Source: Myrmaecium sp. VS I D KN 1 | Lineage: Eukaryota; Ascomycota; Dothideomycetes; Valsariales; Valsariaceae | Assembly: GCA_019775845.1 (NCBI GenBank) | Contig: JADQAV010000017.1 | Coordinates: forward strand, 62,001-126,000 | DNA length: 64,000 bases | Direction: 5' to 3' | In this document: one piece after another, positions 1 through 11,584 of the stretch | Numbering within the stretch: position 1 is the first letter of the stretch | Layout of the letters: every line of letters starts with the position of its first letter | Notes under the pieces: generated by a model | Told to the model about the DNA's origin: nothing | What the model saw: the letters and a program-made list of their open reading frames with translations, nothing else | Database searches by the model: none | Program-made: the position numbers and the translations under genes

Positions 1-591
1 CCACCTGCTCATCGTCTTCCATCTGGTGATCGCCGGTAGTATCAGGCTCCAGCTTAACTTTCTCCCCGTCTTCACCCTTAACGAGGACATCCTCGTTGTT
101 CTGAAGCTCGTCTTCCAAGGCCTCTTCCTTCTTGACGGTGTTCTTCCGCGCACGCGGCTTTCTGGGGGATCCATCCTTGGTAACCCGACCGCTAAGGACT
201 GGGGGAGCACTGTTAGACGGGCCAGATTTAATATGGTGATCATGATCCTTACCTGTCCTGTCCGCAACATCCTTCTTCGGAGTCTTGGGCTTCCTTGGAG
301 TAGCTGGCTTGCTCTGCTTGCCGGCGTCCATCTCGCGGCCTTCCGCTTCTGCCTCGGTCTTCAGGGTACGTGCGAGCTTCTTGTGAGTGCGCAGCTGGAA
401 TTCGACGGCGTCGTATTTGACCTCTTGTCCGAAGTAATAGGCGACCTTGCGGATGTCCGGCTGTGTGGTGTTATTGGTACTTCCGGGTAGGGTGACGTGG
501 GTTGAGTATGACTTACCTTACAGTCCAGTGAAGCGACGAGAGCAGCGACAAGGCGCTCTTGGTTCGCAGCGTCCTTCCAGTTGATAGGCAT
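1..591 (-). CDS. Myb-like domain nuclear protein, 3'-truncated by window edge
   Basis: Two exons are visible: 591..517 and 460..1, with the gene running off the left edge. The intron has a GTAAGT donor and a CACAG acceptor at phase 0. The start MPINWKDAANQERLVAAL leads into DIRKVAYYFGQEVKYDAVEFQLR, which looks like a helix-turn-helix Myb/SANT-like module of about 60 residues. After it comes a long Lys/Glu/Pro-rich tail with basic PRKPRAKKN and TPRKPKTPKK patches, typical of chromatin-associated proteins. I know this fold only as an uncharacterised fungal Myb-like family; no target is known to me. The N-terminal block resembles the next gene on the opposite strand (Trp-Asp-Ala-Ala-Asn start), so the two are probably distant paralogues. 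The C-terminus is not visible. Function is inferred only from composition. Confidence 0.72.
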
Positions 592-2609
592 ATTTCTGAA
601 GGTGCGATATATCTGTCCAGATAAAAACGGTGCTTAAGGGGGTCAGCCGACGACGAATGTGTATGCGGAGAGATTTAGTTGAGTGGGTGTGAAGTCGGGG
701 TGGGATGAAGACGACGTGGAAAATCTTAGGGCGACTGAACGTTGTAGGGGGAGAGCAGATATTGTGAGTTGTCGGTGAGATTCTCCTACCCGCGCTAAGC
801 CACGAGTTCTACCACGTATGCCTTTTATGAGCCTGACTAGTGTGGAACAAACATCAAGATATCCATTTTATTCACCTATTTAATGACTTATTTGGAAATA
901 TTGCGCGGTGCTGTTTTGGTTCATCATAGATCTCTATACGTTCGAGGTATATACACATGCAGTATGCCGTGAATCTGATCTGCACTTAGGTTGGTCTCGT
1001 CCACAACTTCCGCTGCACACACCAACCGCAGTCCCCTTACCAACCACCAAGCCTAGTTAACAGAGCATGGATCATTCCACACTACAGCTATGCCATCGTT
1101 GTGTCGCCGTTGCCATAAAGTTAGGAGACAGCCTCGTTCAATCCTTCTCGCTTATTTTGAGCAGCCAACCATTGCTGGACACCAAACCCGGTGGATCCAA
1201 GGAATGTTCCACCAAAAGCCGCTTATCGGAGGTACATCACCCTATTCCAGTGGAAGCTACTGTAGGGTCAAGCTTCCAGTATTGACATCTGTAGCAAACC
1301 TTCAATGCCCCCAGAGAGGTTCTTGCTTGTAGCGAAGTTTTACAGTCAAATATCCCACGTCAGTAGAGATCGATTTGTCACCCCAACAACTGAAGGTGCC
1401 GTCAAGGCGTAACGAAAAGAAGAATGACCTTCAAACGGGGGATCTTCAATTGATATAATTTCAGAGCCTCCTGGTATTCAAGAGAAAATCCCTGAGAAGC
1501 AGTCTTCTTATAGCATTGGCAGACAGGCTCTCCACGGTAATAAATGACCGAGTGGATCTTTGCCAATACAAGACTCTGGTATGATGTGTTGTTTCGTGGA
1601 TACCCGGATTACCCACCTGCAGCCAGCGGCCGGAAAGTGACCAGGTGATACATCTTAGGACAAACAAGATAAGATAGAAAGCTTCGAACGGGAGCGACTG
1701 ATGCATCCCCAAATACCTCAGAGATGAGTTGTTATGATCCAGAAGTAGCTGCACCGGACAGAGATACAGTGCAACGTTTACTTATCCGACAGCACCATGG
1801 AGAAACCTACCGTACCACCATGTGAACTGTCCTCTGAGCTAAGATAGGCTTGACGACGACTGCTTCCCGTGCAAACAGAGGGAGCCATCACACTGACCCT
1901 TGCTAGTCATTCTTGAGTCTCGCCTTGTGCCGAAGGTGTATGGGATGATTCAATGCATCCGTGGAAAGGTTCAAATACATGGCGATATTGCATGGTACTG
2001 TCATTGTTAACAAACGATGTCTAGAGTCCATAAAGGCAAGAGAACTTATCTGCAGAAATGTCGGTATATCATCTTATAAAAGCTGCATCCCCAACAGGTG
2101 CAGAGTATGGCCTTGGTGGTATGCTCTAGTAGTGACCAAGATTCATAGGTGAGCTGGCTCGAATATGAGGCAAGCCTGCTAGAGTGCTCCTATCCTCCAC
2201 GGTAGCTAGTCGCTTCGCTACTTTGATCCGTCTTCACATGCCATTCGAAAACAAGCCATCTCGCACGAGCCGTCTTTAAATTCGTTCTCGCAATCTGCTG
2301 CAGACCCTCTTTCCTTCACATCCCTTCAACCATCTCTAGCTGTCTTCACCAGTCTCTCTCGGTCCGCGCTGCGCCTTTCTTAGCAGCGAATCCATCTTGT
2401 AGGTCTCTTTTTCTACAGCTGTTCCGTCCTTAGCATATCTTCCTTTCGTTCATGGTTTGTTCCATCGAGCTTCGTCCCGCGTCTTTGGTCTTCCGTCAAC
2501 CTGTCTCTCAAACTCTCTTTGGCTCAATCTGAATGTCCTCAACTGACGACAATCAGCAGTTCTTTCCTTCATACGACATTCACTCGGGGCTGTTGCTAAG
2601 CAGTTCAAG
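592..2609. other. Intergenic, divergent promoter region
   Basis: About 2 kb between two divergent Myb-like genes. Open frames here are short (under 100 codons) and have no recognisable protein sequence. The last 400 bases are pyrimidine-rich (CTT/TCC runs), as is usual for a fungal 5' leader before the start at 2610. No RNA gene or repeat was seen. Confidence 0.5.
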
Positions 2610-3657
2610 ATGGTCAAATGGGATGCGGCTAACGACCAACTTGTGAGTTTCGCCCATCTTAATCAAAACTACGCCAAACTAACATTTTCCAGCTTCTTAT
2701 GAAGATCTTGGAGATTCATAACTTCACTCCGGACTACAAGGCGATGTCTGCAGCCTGGCGTAAGCTGTTACTCACGTTTTCCAATTCTATATCACGTAAT
2801 TCTCACTGACTTGTTATGTTTTAGCAACCGGCGGCAATGAAGCAGCTCCGACCGCGAAAGCGATTTCCGAACGGATCTTCAAGATCCGCAAGACGGTGGG
2901 CAAGAACGGCGCCAGCAACTCTGCAACTCCCGCGCAAGCCAAAACCCCCAAGTCCACGCCGGCCACGCCCCGTCGTGCCCCCGCCAGCGGCAGCAGCATT
3001 ACCAAGACTCCCGCCTCCAAGAAGCGCAAGTTCAAGAAGTCCGAATCTGAGGATGAAGACTCCGAGAACAATTCCACAAGGATCAATCCCAGGGACTTGC
3101 CAGCCCTTGAGCCCGGCACGCCTACCCCAGTCCGCACCGTCAGCAGGCGCGAGTGGGTGAACAACGCTGCAAGCATCGGCACTCCAAGCCGCGCCCTTAC
3201 GCTCGCGGCGGCGACCAACATCGGCACTCCAGTTTCAAGGATGCGTCGCCTGAGCGTCAGCGCCTCGCCCGCTCCGAACTTCAGACAGAAGGTGCTGGAA
3301 CGTGACAACATCCACGTTGGTGGATACGACGGCAACGCCTCCGTCCCGCCCGTTTCTCAGCATCAGAAGGAACAGGAACAGCAGAAACTGCTCAGCACGC
3401 CGAAGAAACAGAAACCGGCTGCTGCTTCTCCGGCTGCTGCGAAGGCTCCGGGTGCGACGCCTAACGCGGCGCGTCATGAAGCTGTGGTGCAGCAGAGCAC
3501 GACCCCGATTCGTGTCCGCCCTCAGAGGCAGAGGAAGGGTGCGGTTAGCAGATATAATGAGATGATGAAGAGAGCTGGCATTGACGTCGACGACGTTGAT
3601 CAGGAAGACGCGGACATGCACACCGCGACCGAGAGTGAGTATGAAGAGGCTGTTTGA
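2610..3657 (+). CDS. Myb-like/AT-hook-like nuclear protein
   Basis: Three exons, 2610..2642, 2693..2759 and 2825..3657, give 310 residues. Donors are GTGAGT and GTAAGC, acceptors TCCAG and TTTAG, and phases agree. The first exon encodes MVKWDAANDQL; exon 2 continues LLMKILEIHNFTPDYKAM and exon 3 ISERIFKIRKTVGKNG. Together they form a helical Myb/SANT-like domain of about 70 residues. The rest is disordered, rich in Ala/Pro/Ser/Lys with TPKKQKP-type basic patches and an acidic end (DVDDVDQEDADMH). This is the layout of fungal chromatin-associated proteins of unknown function. The domain resembles that of the divergent gene at the left edge. The start was chosen because it is the only ATG that reads into the domain through a consensus donor. 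No enzyme motif is present. Confidence 0.75.
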
Positions 3658-4385
3658 TTCTGTTCGTGTGAGCCCATTGCTGCTTAAGCTGGGCAAAAAC
3701 CGTCTATCAGATCTCCCGACTGGATGAAGCCGATGCTACAGACACGCGTACATTGCGGTACTGGTTGAGTCTCTCTGTTCCTCTTATGCCCACTTCTTTT
3801 CTTTTCACAAGTTCCTTCCGAAGCTGTTTTTCTTCCCTCGTGGAACACACTGATAAGCAATGCACCCTGCGTTCGTGTCAGACATGAATTTCACTCTAGA
3901 AGGACTATTATGGGAAACGCGGTCAAGCATTGAGGTAGATGTCAGTTATCCTTCTTTACTTACCCCTTCTTCCGGGGTATTTTACGATGGAGTCTGTCAG
4001 GATCCAGTCCAATGTATGTACGGATGGTACAACATACACGAGTCTAGTGTTTCCTAGAAATACCGTAAGGATGACCCGAGCATGTTTTCTTACCATGTAT
4101 GTGCTGGGGAATAATTGATCTGAGCCAGCAGAAGAAGAAGAGAGCTGTCCCGGTCTCAGCAGGTAGATGCCTTGATTGAACTAATTCTGAACCTTCCATG
4201 TGAACAGGGATGAAGAAGCAGAAACCGTATGAGTTATATATAAATCACGGCCAGACTAATTCAACCGTCTTCCCGGGGTATCAACATACAGACGTCTTCA
4301 AGAACCCGTCCAAGACAAGACGATAGTTATCATACACATAACTTGCCGCTCCACGAACGAAAACAAAAGCGTTCCCTTCTTTCTT
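3658..4385. other. Intergenic between convergent genes
   Basis: Convergent gap holding the 3' ends of the Myb-like gene and CWC27. Only short open frames are present. No repeat, RNA gene or obvious terminator structure was seen. Confidence 0.5.
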
Positions 4386-6050
4386 TCATCGCCTTCCCCT
4401 TCCATCATCTCTTCCTCTTACTCCAAACCCACCTCTGCCACCCCTCTCCCTGTCCCCTTCTTTTCGTCTCCCCTTGTCCCTTTCGACACCCAATTCCCTC
4501 GCCTTCTCCCTTGGATCGATCACCTCCACCAGCTCATTGCCCTTCTTCCACGCTAAGTCTTTACCAAGCCGATCCTTCTCAAAAGTCAACTTGTGACGCA
4601 GGAAACTCATGTCATTATCATCATCCTCCACACCACGTTCCTTTTCCCACCGATCCCACTCCGTGCAGCTCTGGCAGTTCGGGATGAAATGCAGATCGCA
4701 CAGTCGAGCCTCTTGATCCTCCTCATCTCCCTCTGCCATCTCCTTCTGTCCCGCTTCTTTGGGCGTCCCCGGTTCGCCCGCCTTACCTGGCCCACGTGGA
4801 CCCTCACTTTCACCTGCGCTGCCACCACCGCCTTTGATCTTCGCCATGAAACCCTCAATAAAACTCTTCGCCTCCCGTTCCTGCCGCTTCTTCTCCTCCG
4901 CGCTCAGGGGGCCCTTGGGGCGCTTGCGGCCTTTGATGCTTTTCGCGGGCAGCATGGCCTCGATCGCAAGCTCGCTTTTGGATTTCTTCGGGCCGCTGGG
5001 AGCGCGGTCGTCTTGCCCTCCGCGGCGCAATGCAGCGATCTCGGAAGCGTAGGCGTCGTTGAGCTTCTGGAGACGGGCGGCACGTGCAGCGGCGTTGCGA
5101 TCCTCTTCTTCTGCTTCGGAGTCGGACGGTGTGGATGGGGAAGGTGAGCGGGGACGTTTAGAGGTAGATGACGGTTCGGGGGAAGGCGAGGTGCGCTGTT
5201 TCTTGACGGGTGAATGGGGCTTGGGAGATGCGGAGCGCTTGCGTGGGGACGCCTCCTTCGTTCTCGGTTTGGCTTCTTTACGAGACTCGGCAGCTTTTTT
5301 GGCAGCCTCTTCACGTTCCCACTGCGCCTTCTCCTCGTCGGTCATCTGGATAAGCTTTGTATTGTATTTCGGCCCTTTGATCGGAACAGGCGGCGCATCT
5401 GCCTCATCCTCGACGTCGAAGCTCAACAGTGATTTGTTGTTCAGCTTGCCCTTCTTGCTTTTCTTCTTGCTCTTAGGGTCCTTGTCCTCGACTTGCGGCT
5501 GAACCTTCCTCTCTCGCTTCACCATATCCTCAAAGGGATTGACAACGATATCTGCTCCGGTAATCATAGTCGGATATAGCGGCCTATCGCTATCCTCGGC
5601 CAGATCCGCCTCGCCCATCTTCACCAGGTTGTATAACGTATCTCCCACGATCTTGCCAAACATCGTGTTCTTCCCATTCAACTCGGGCGTTTCGGCCAAT
5701 GTGAAGAAGAACTGGCTTCCATTATCATCCTTGCCCGTGTTGGCCATACCCAGCAGGCCACGCCGGTTGAACTTGAGCCGCGAGTGGAATTCGTCCGCGA
5801 AAGGCTCGCCATCGTAAATGGATTCACCGCCGGCGCCGGTTCCCGTGGGGTCACCTCCCTGAATGATGAATCCGGGTACCAGCCGGTGGAAGACGGTGTT
5901 ATCGTAGTAGCCATCCAGACAGTGCTGCAGGAAGTTGCGCGTCGCGAGTGGCGCTTGCTTGCCGAAGAGCTCAATCTCAAGGTCACCGGCTGTCGTATGA
6001 AGGATCACCTTCGCCGTCGTCGGCGGGTCGGTGTTGTAATGAGCACTCAT
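4386..6050 (-). CDS. cwc27: Spliceosome-associated cyclophilin CWC27
   Basis: Single exon, 554 residues. Residues 8-175 are a cyclophilin domain with FHRLVPGFIIQGGD (54-67), QFFFT (113-117) and NGKNTMFGKI. A long charged linker follows (KKSKKGK, Arg/Ser/Pro-rich). Near the C-terminus is the conserved Cwc27 tail LCDLHFIPNCQSC and FLRHKLTFEKDRLGKDL. The family joins the spliceosome around its activation (B-act stage) and partners CWC22; it is nuclear. The position equivalent to cyclophilin A Trp121 is Glu123. Metazoan CWC27 also carries Glu there and is regarded as a weak or inactive isomerase, so a scaffold role is likelier than catalysis. Length and domain order fit fungal CWC27. Identification is firm; the activity statement is inference. 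Confidence 0.95.
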   Translation of the reverse strand: MSAHYNTDPPTTAKVILHTTAGDLEIELFGKQAPLATRNFLQHCLDGYYDNTVFHRLVPGFIIQGGDPTGTGAGGESIYDGEPFADEFHSRLKFNRRGLLGMANTGKDDNGSQFFFTLAETPELNGKNTMFGKIVGDTLYNLVKMGEADLAEDSDRPLYPTMITGADIVVNPFEDMVKRERKVQPQVEDKDPKSKKKSKKGKLNNKSLLSFDVEDEADAPPVPIKGPKYNTKLIQMTDEEKAQWEREEAAKKAAESRKEAKPRTKEASPRKRSASPKPHSPVKKQRTSPSPEPSSTSKRPRSPSPSTPSDSEAEEEDRNAAARAARLQKLNDAYASEIAALRRGGQDDRAPSGPKKSKSELAIEAMLPAKSIKGRKRPKGPLSAEEKKRQEREAKSFIEGFMAKIKGGGGSAGESEGPRGPGKAGEPGTPKEAGQKEMAEGDEEDQEARLCDLHFIPNCQSCTEWDRWEKERGVEDDDNDMSFLRHKLTFEKDRLGKDLAWKKGNELVEVIDPREKARELGVERDKGRRKEGDRERGGRGGFGVRGRDDGRGRR

Positions 6051-6462
6051 AGTGACCTGGGCTCCGAGGCTCGTGGAATGGGCTGTTGGACTTCCGATTG
6101 TCTGCGCCGAGTAGAGCTGTCAATGTCGCGCTGCGCGGGTCCGGTTGACGAGCTCCCTTGGGACCTCCGGGCGGTGGCTCCGGCGGTGACGCAAGGCAGA
6201 TCTTTTTACCGCGCGGACAACGGCCGGCGGTCGGCAAGGGTCCGACGTCACCGGCCCGACTCTCACAAGCTCCAAGTTGCCAGCTTCCATTGCGCGCCGA
6301 GAATATTCGAACATCTCTATCCACTCCTCACTACACTGTCACTGCGCATGGCAATCCTGCACCGGGCTTTTTCGCTCCTTTGAATGAATCTTCCCTTCAC
6401 CAGAATCACCTCCTGATTCCCAGACATCCTGTGCCTGACCGATCGTCGACGATATAGCTGTC
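6051..6462. other. Divergent promoter, CWC27 / ALE1
   Basis: A 412 bp gap between the start codons of two divergent genes, GC-rich near CWC27. No other gene was seen. Confidence 0.5.
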
Positions 6463-8357
6463 ATGCTCCCCTATATCAATGCTCGTATGTGATTTGCAGA
6501 GTCATCCTTGCTATACGGCGCAACCCGGTTAACAAATAATAGCCTTTGAATATGTTGCCAATATACTGGGCGCCTCAACCGATGAGCGTATGCAAAATGT
6601 AGCCCCTAACGCGCTGGCAACATATTGACCTCCTAGTAGTGAAGTTGATCTTCTCCTTCCTCCTCTCATATCCCCTCTCAGGCGTCCTGAAGAGAATACC
6701 GGACAGGAATCCCTGGCAGAAAAACCTTTTCATCATATTGTAGGTGGCCAGACTCACTCGAAGATTATTCCGCTGATGATGCCGCAGCGTCTCACTCTTT
6801 TATCTCATTGGTTTGTTCGATCTGTATGCTGGCCTGCGAACGTTGGTGATTAGCGCTGCCGGTGCCTATGCCATCGCCGCATATGGCGCTCAGTTCGTCG
6901 GGGAGTCCCTTATGCCATGGGCAGCCTTCGTTTTCCTAATGGCTCACATGTCGGTAAACCATCTTGCTCGCCAGTTCATCGACGACCCCCACAGCATCGA
7001 TATCACTGGGGCTCAGATGGTACTCATCATGAAGCTTACCGCTTTCTGCTGGAACGTTCATGACGGCCGGCTTCCGGAAGCCGAGCTCTCCGATTTCCAG
7101 AAGGAGCGTGCAATTCGTCAGCTCCCCAGTATCCTCGACTACGCCGGCTACGTTATGTTCTTTCCATCCCTCTTCGCTGGCCCGGCCTTTGATTACTGTG
7201 ATTATCGCCACTACATCACGACTACCATGTTCGAGCTGCCGCCTGGCGTGGATCCTTCCAAAGCCCCGCCCACACGCAAGAAGCGCAAGATCCCTCGCAG
7301 TGGTCGCCCGGCCGCTAAGAAAGCTGTCTATGGCCTCCTTTGGATCTTCGCTTTCCTCAAGTTTTCCGCACTCTACAACACCACCTACTTGCTCAGTTCT
7401 GACTACATGACCCACAGCTTCCCTCGCCGCGTGTGGATCTTGCACATGCTCGGGTTCACCACTCGCATGAAGTACTACGGCGTCTGGAGTCTGACCGAGG
7501 GTGCCTGTATCCTTTCCGGCATCGGATACAAAGGCGTCGATCCGGCAACCGGCAAAGCGAGCTGGGACCGCCTCCAGAATGTGCGACCCTGGGCCATAGA
7601 AACGGCGCAGAACTCGTACGCCTATCTCGGCAACTGGAATATCAACACCAACCATTGGCTGCGTAATTATATCTACCTTCGCGTCACCCCCAAGGGCAAG
7701 AAGCCTGGATTCCGCGCCTCCCTTGCAACCTTCGTGACTTCCGCATTCTGGCACGGGTTCTACCCAGGCTATTACATGACCTTTGTCCTGGCCTCGTTCA
7801 TCCAAACCGTAGCGAAGAATGGCCGCCGCTTGTTCCGGCCGTTTTTCTTGGATCCCAGGGACGGGAAAACGCCGCTTCCGATCAAAAGGTACTATGACGT
7901 GCTCACCCTGCTGGCCACCCAGCTCACATTCTCCTTCGCTGTGGCCCCATTCATCTTGCTCAACTTTGCGGAGTCGCTCGAGGTTTGGCGCCGGGTGCGA
8001 TTTTATGCGATCATCGGCGTGGCACTCGCGCTGGCGCTTGAGAATTCGCCGGTTAAGAAGCGGATTTTGAAGGCGCAGCAGCAGCGTGTGGGGGCTGCTG
8101 CGGGCCAGACGAGCAAGGACGGCTCTGCGAAGGATACTGAGGCAAAGCCGGATGTGGCAGGGACGTTGGGAGTGAAGAAGGAGAGGGAACGCGGCCCGAC
8201 GAACAGCTTTGCGGTGCCGGATGATCCGGAGGCGGAGTTGGAGGCGATTGTCAGGGAGGTCAGGGAGGAGATTGAGGAGCGCAGGCGGCTGGGCAAGGGC
8301 GTGCCGGGTCAGCGCGAACTGCGGGAGGTGGTGGAGGAGAAGTTGAGGGGCAAGTAG
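6463..8357 (+). CDS. ale1: MBOAT lysophospholipid acyltransferase
   Basis: Four exons, 6463..6484, 6543..6587, 6637..6739 and 6788..8357, encode 579 residues. The short N-terminal exons spell MLPYINAPFEYVANILGAS, then KLIFSFLLSYPLSGVLKRIP, then FVSLFYLIGLFDLYAGLR. This matches the start of ALE1-type membrane-bound O-acyltransferases and confirms the splice choices. Several hydrophobic segments follow. The two MBOAT catalytic signatures are visible: Asn in NWNINTNHWLRNY and His in SAFWHGFYPGYY. The C-terminus is a charged, non-membrane tail. The family acylates lysophospholipids (Lands cycle) at the ER. The final three-quarters lie in one exon, with three introns of 48-58 nt crowded near the start, as is common in fungi. 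Family assignment is firm; substrate preference is inferred from homology. Confidence 0.95.
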
Positions 8358-9192
8358 AGCGACGGATAGTGGGTTGGGATATTACTTGGATTTAGAAAAG
8401 GGGTGAGGGCTTGGGTTAGTGTCTGTGTGGGCTACGCAGGTGTGCCTATAGGTAGATTGGATGAGAGGGGGGAGGGAATAATCCGTATGATGGCAATGGA
8501 TATAATGTGATTTGGATCTTGATATTTTAGCTGCTAAAAATACATCTAAACCTCCCACTTCCCTCCGATCTATTAATCCCTTTTCCGTCTCCCACGGTCC
8601 CTTCCCCCTCCCCATTCACGACTGCTTGGCATCAGAGCTCGGACAACTAAAGAACATGACGTGTGGATTGCTTTCAAAAATAGCGGAGCAGAAGAGGACG
8701 AAACAGTAGGTGACGAGGGGAGAAACGAACTCCAGCACTGAGACAAGAGAAGACAGGAAAGAACGAGCTCGTGCGGCATGCCAGCGGGAAATTTTAGTGC
8801 GAACGTACCTTAAGGGCGGGAGTTTCCGAGTCCAACCGCCGACGCAACCAGCCACAGGATTTGATAGCAACCACACTCGCAAGTCCACGACCTCGGGAAC
8901 AAAAGGACAGGAGGGGAAAGAAAACAAGATGACCAAAAGGTGACAGAAATACTTCGATAAGCAAAAAGCACCAGGAACAGACCCGACCAAACCAAGACAA
9001 AGAGAACAAGGGTCAAGAAGCAAAAAAAGATCACCACCAGACTCCCAAGCCCCGTCCCATCCTTCTTTCTTTCTTTCTTCCTTCTCACTCGCCCTCCTTC
9101 TTTCCCTCCCCCTTTCCAAAAATCACCCACACACCACACAAGAGAGAACCGGAACCGCACCTCCTCCTCCTCCGCCGCCGCACCTCGCCTAC
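8358..9192. other. Intergenic between convergent ale1 and cenH3
   Basis: About 830 bp containing the 3' flanks of two convergent genes. There are C/T-rich and poly-purine stretches (about 8990-9130) but no credible coding sequence. Confidence 0.5.
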
Positions 9193-9998
9193 TTAACCCA
9201 GCCCACCCCACGCCCCCCGGATCCGCCGGGCGAGCTGGATGTCCTTCTGCATGATGGTGACGCGCTTGGCGTGGATGGCGCAGAGGTTGGTGTCCTCGAA
9301 CAGGTGGACGAGGAAGGCCTCGGTGGCCTCCTGGAGCGCCTGGATCGCCTGGGACTGCCAGCGCAGCACCTCGCCGTGGGGCACCATGTCTAGGGCGATT
9401 TCGCGGACCTAAAGAGAGCGGAAAAGAGGGGGAGGGGTTAGATTGTGTGCTCCAGGACCTCCGGTGGGGAAGGAAAAAGGCTGGCTTACCAGTCTGGCGA
9501 AGGGGAGCTTGAGAAGTAGAAGGTCGGTCGTTTTTTGGTAGCGTCGGATTTCTTTGAGCGCGAGCGTGCCCGGCTTGTACCGGGGTTTCTTTCGGTGGGG
9601 GATCGGATCGCCGGCTAGAAGGGATGGATTCTCCGGTTAGCGGTTTTCCATTGCATTGCTTCGGGTCCAAAGGAGTATTTCGTGTTCCTCCAAGCTCACG
9701 CGCCCTCTCCCGCTAGATGACGGGGTTTCGAGGTTGCCATGGGACTGCTACTTTATCCCTCTCCGTAGACATTCCTTGGTCTTCACTTTCTGCGGGGAAT
9801 GGGATCCACGAGAAAGAAAAAAAACGTACGCTCAACACCCGAATGTCTCGGTCTCTTCGCCTTGATCTTCGTCGGGGACCCGATACTCGGCCTTCCTCCT
9901 GCTATTCTGCCTCCGACCCTTCCCCCACGGATCCCGCCGCGAGTCGGCACCGCGGTGCGGCCGACGACGCTGCCACCGCTCAATCGCTTCGGGGGCAT
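9193..9998 (-). CDS. cenH3: Centromeric histone H3 variant (CENP-A)
   Basis: Three exons, 9998..9830, 9614..9490 and 9408..9193, give 169 residues. The N-tail (1-60) is Gly/Arg/Pro-rich ([15 protein letters not shown]) and unlike canonical H3. The histone fold begins near [12 protein letters not shown] (92-103) and ends [17 protein letters not shown] features are clear: loop 1 is about three residues longer than in H3 ([10 protein letters not shown]), Trp115 sits where human CENP-A has Trp86, and the following helix reads [20 protein letters not shown]. The protein replaces H3 in centromeric nucleosomes and seeds the kinetochore. An in-frame ATG 36 nt upstream (10034) could add 12 residues; MPPKRLSGG was chosen as the likelier start. 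It shares a 734 bp divergent promoter with the Derlin gene. Confidence 0.93.
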
Positions 9999-10732
9999 TT
10001 GATCTGTCGAAGACGTGCGCGGTCGGGTTGACAATTATACTGTTCTCAATCGCGCTATAGCGTTGCGCGCATGCGGGCGCAGGGGGATTTCCTGCGGATC
10101 GCTGGGAGCTACAGCAGCGCTGCTGCGAACCTCGAGTCCAGGACGCGCCGCGGGCGCCAGATGCGCCGGAAAAGCTGAAGGGTCGAGGGATGCGCGCGAG
10201 GGTATGCGCTCGATGACGATGCGTGTATGGAGTGGACCACACGGCAATGCGCCGGGTATCAATGGGAGCTGTGGTGGGTGGTGGTAGGGATAGCGGGTGG
10301 TGCGACTGGGTTCCCTTGAGGCCTTTGTGATGTCGGTTTGTTGACAAAGCGTCGGGAGCTGCTGAGGTATTGTAAACTTTAACCCTCCCGAGCTTTTCCG
10401 TTTGCGGCCGCGGAAGGCGCTTGCGGCCTCAGGCAAACAACGCTCTCTTATCTAATCATTGGAGCGTCCCCGTCTGACGTTCCCGTGGCTTTTCCAGGGC
10501 GCCACCATCCTGTCGCTACCTGTACTCTGTATTCTCCTACAACAAAGCGCATCTTGACACTCCTCGTCCTTCTTCCTCCGTACCTCCTCGACCGGACCTG
10601 CACCCCGCCCTTACCTTGCCATTTTCTCTAGCTTACCGTAGTCTTCCTGCGATATTCTAGACGAGCGCCGACCTTCAGAAGCTCCATCCCCTCCCGCTCC
10701 TCGAGCTTTCCCCGCATAAAGTACAACCTACT
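9999..10732. promoter_or_regulatory. Divergent promoter, CENP-A / DER1
   Basis: A 734 bp GC-rich gap between the start codons of two divergent genes; it must hold both promoters. It is CT-rich just before the DER1 start. No RNA gene was seen. Confidence 0.5.
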
Positions 10733-11584
10733 ATGGCGGCAGTGCTTGGGGCCGGCGACGGCGGCGGCGCCATAGGGCAATTTCCTCTGGAACAATGGTT
10801 CTATGAGATGCCCGTGTGCACCCGCTGGTGGACTGCGGCCACCGTGGCGGCAAGTGTGCTCGTTCAATGCCACGTACTCACTCCGTTCCAGCTGTTTTAC
10901 AGTTTCCGAACCGTCTTTTACAGAAGCCAGGTGAGTGGACCACAACTCCGTCGCTCCAGTTGAAGCTGACAAGCTCGTCCAGTACTGGCGCCTCATCACG
11001 ACCTTCTTTTACTTCGGCCCGCTCTCACTCGATCTCGTGTGGCACGTCTTCTTCCTCAACCGTTACAGCCGCCTTCTGGAGGAGTCCCACGGCCGCTCTC
11101 CCGCTCATTTCTCTTGGCTTCTTGCTTTCTCCTCCGTCTTCCTTCTTGCCCTTGCTCCGATCCTTAGCATGGCCTTTCTCGGAACCGCGCTTTCGTCAAC
11201 GCTGGTCTACATTTGGAGCCGTAAGAACCCGGACGCGCGGATGAGTTTGCTCGGTCTGGTGACGTTCAGGGCGCCTTACTTGCCCTGGGTGCTTATTGCA
11301 TTCTCCTTTGTTCTACACGGAACGTTCCCAAAGGATGACTTGCTCGGTGTCGTGGTAGGACATGGTGGGTGATTTATCTCATGGAGCGCTTGAGCTATGT
11401 TGCAATCGCATACTAATCGTCATCTATAGTTTGGTATTTCTTCAACGACGTATATCCTCCGCTCCATGGCGGCCACAGGCCACTTGATCCCCCGCAGTGG
11501 TGGATCAGGCTGTGGGAAGGAGCTCCGCAGCAGATCCCGGCTGAAGAAACCGCAGATGCTGCAACTGCTGCCGAAGTCCATTGA
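10733..11584 (+). CDS. der1: Derlin (ER-associated degradation)
   Basis: Three exons, 10733..10930, 10983..11364 and 11430..11584, give 244 residues. The second intron has a textbook TACTAAT branch point at 11411. The protein is a rhomboid-like pseudoprotease of the Derlin family. The N-terminal PLEQWFYEMPVCTRWWTA is followed by FRTVFYRSQYWRLITTFFYFG, which carries the Derlin Trp-Arg motif. Several membrane segments come next, and the final GVVVGHVWYFFNDVYPPLHGG holds the GxxxG motif. Rhomboid catalytic Ser/His are absent, as expected for Derlins. Family members form the ER retrotranslocation channel with the Hrd1 ligase and Cdc48. Identification is firm; DER1 versus DFM1 type was not resolved, though the short tail without a clear SHP box favours DER1. 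Confidence 0.93.
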
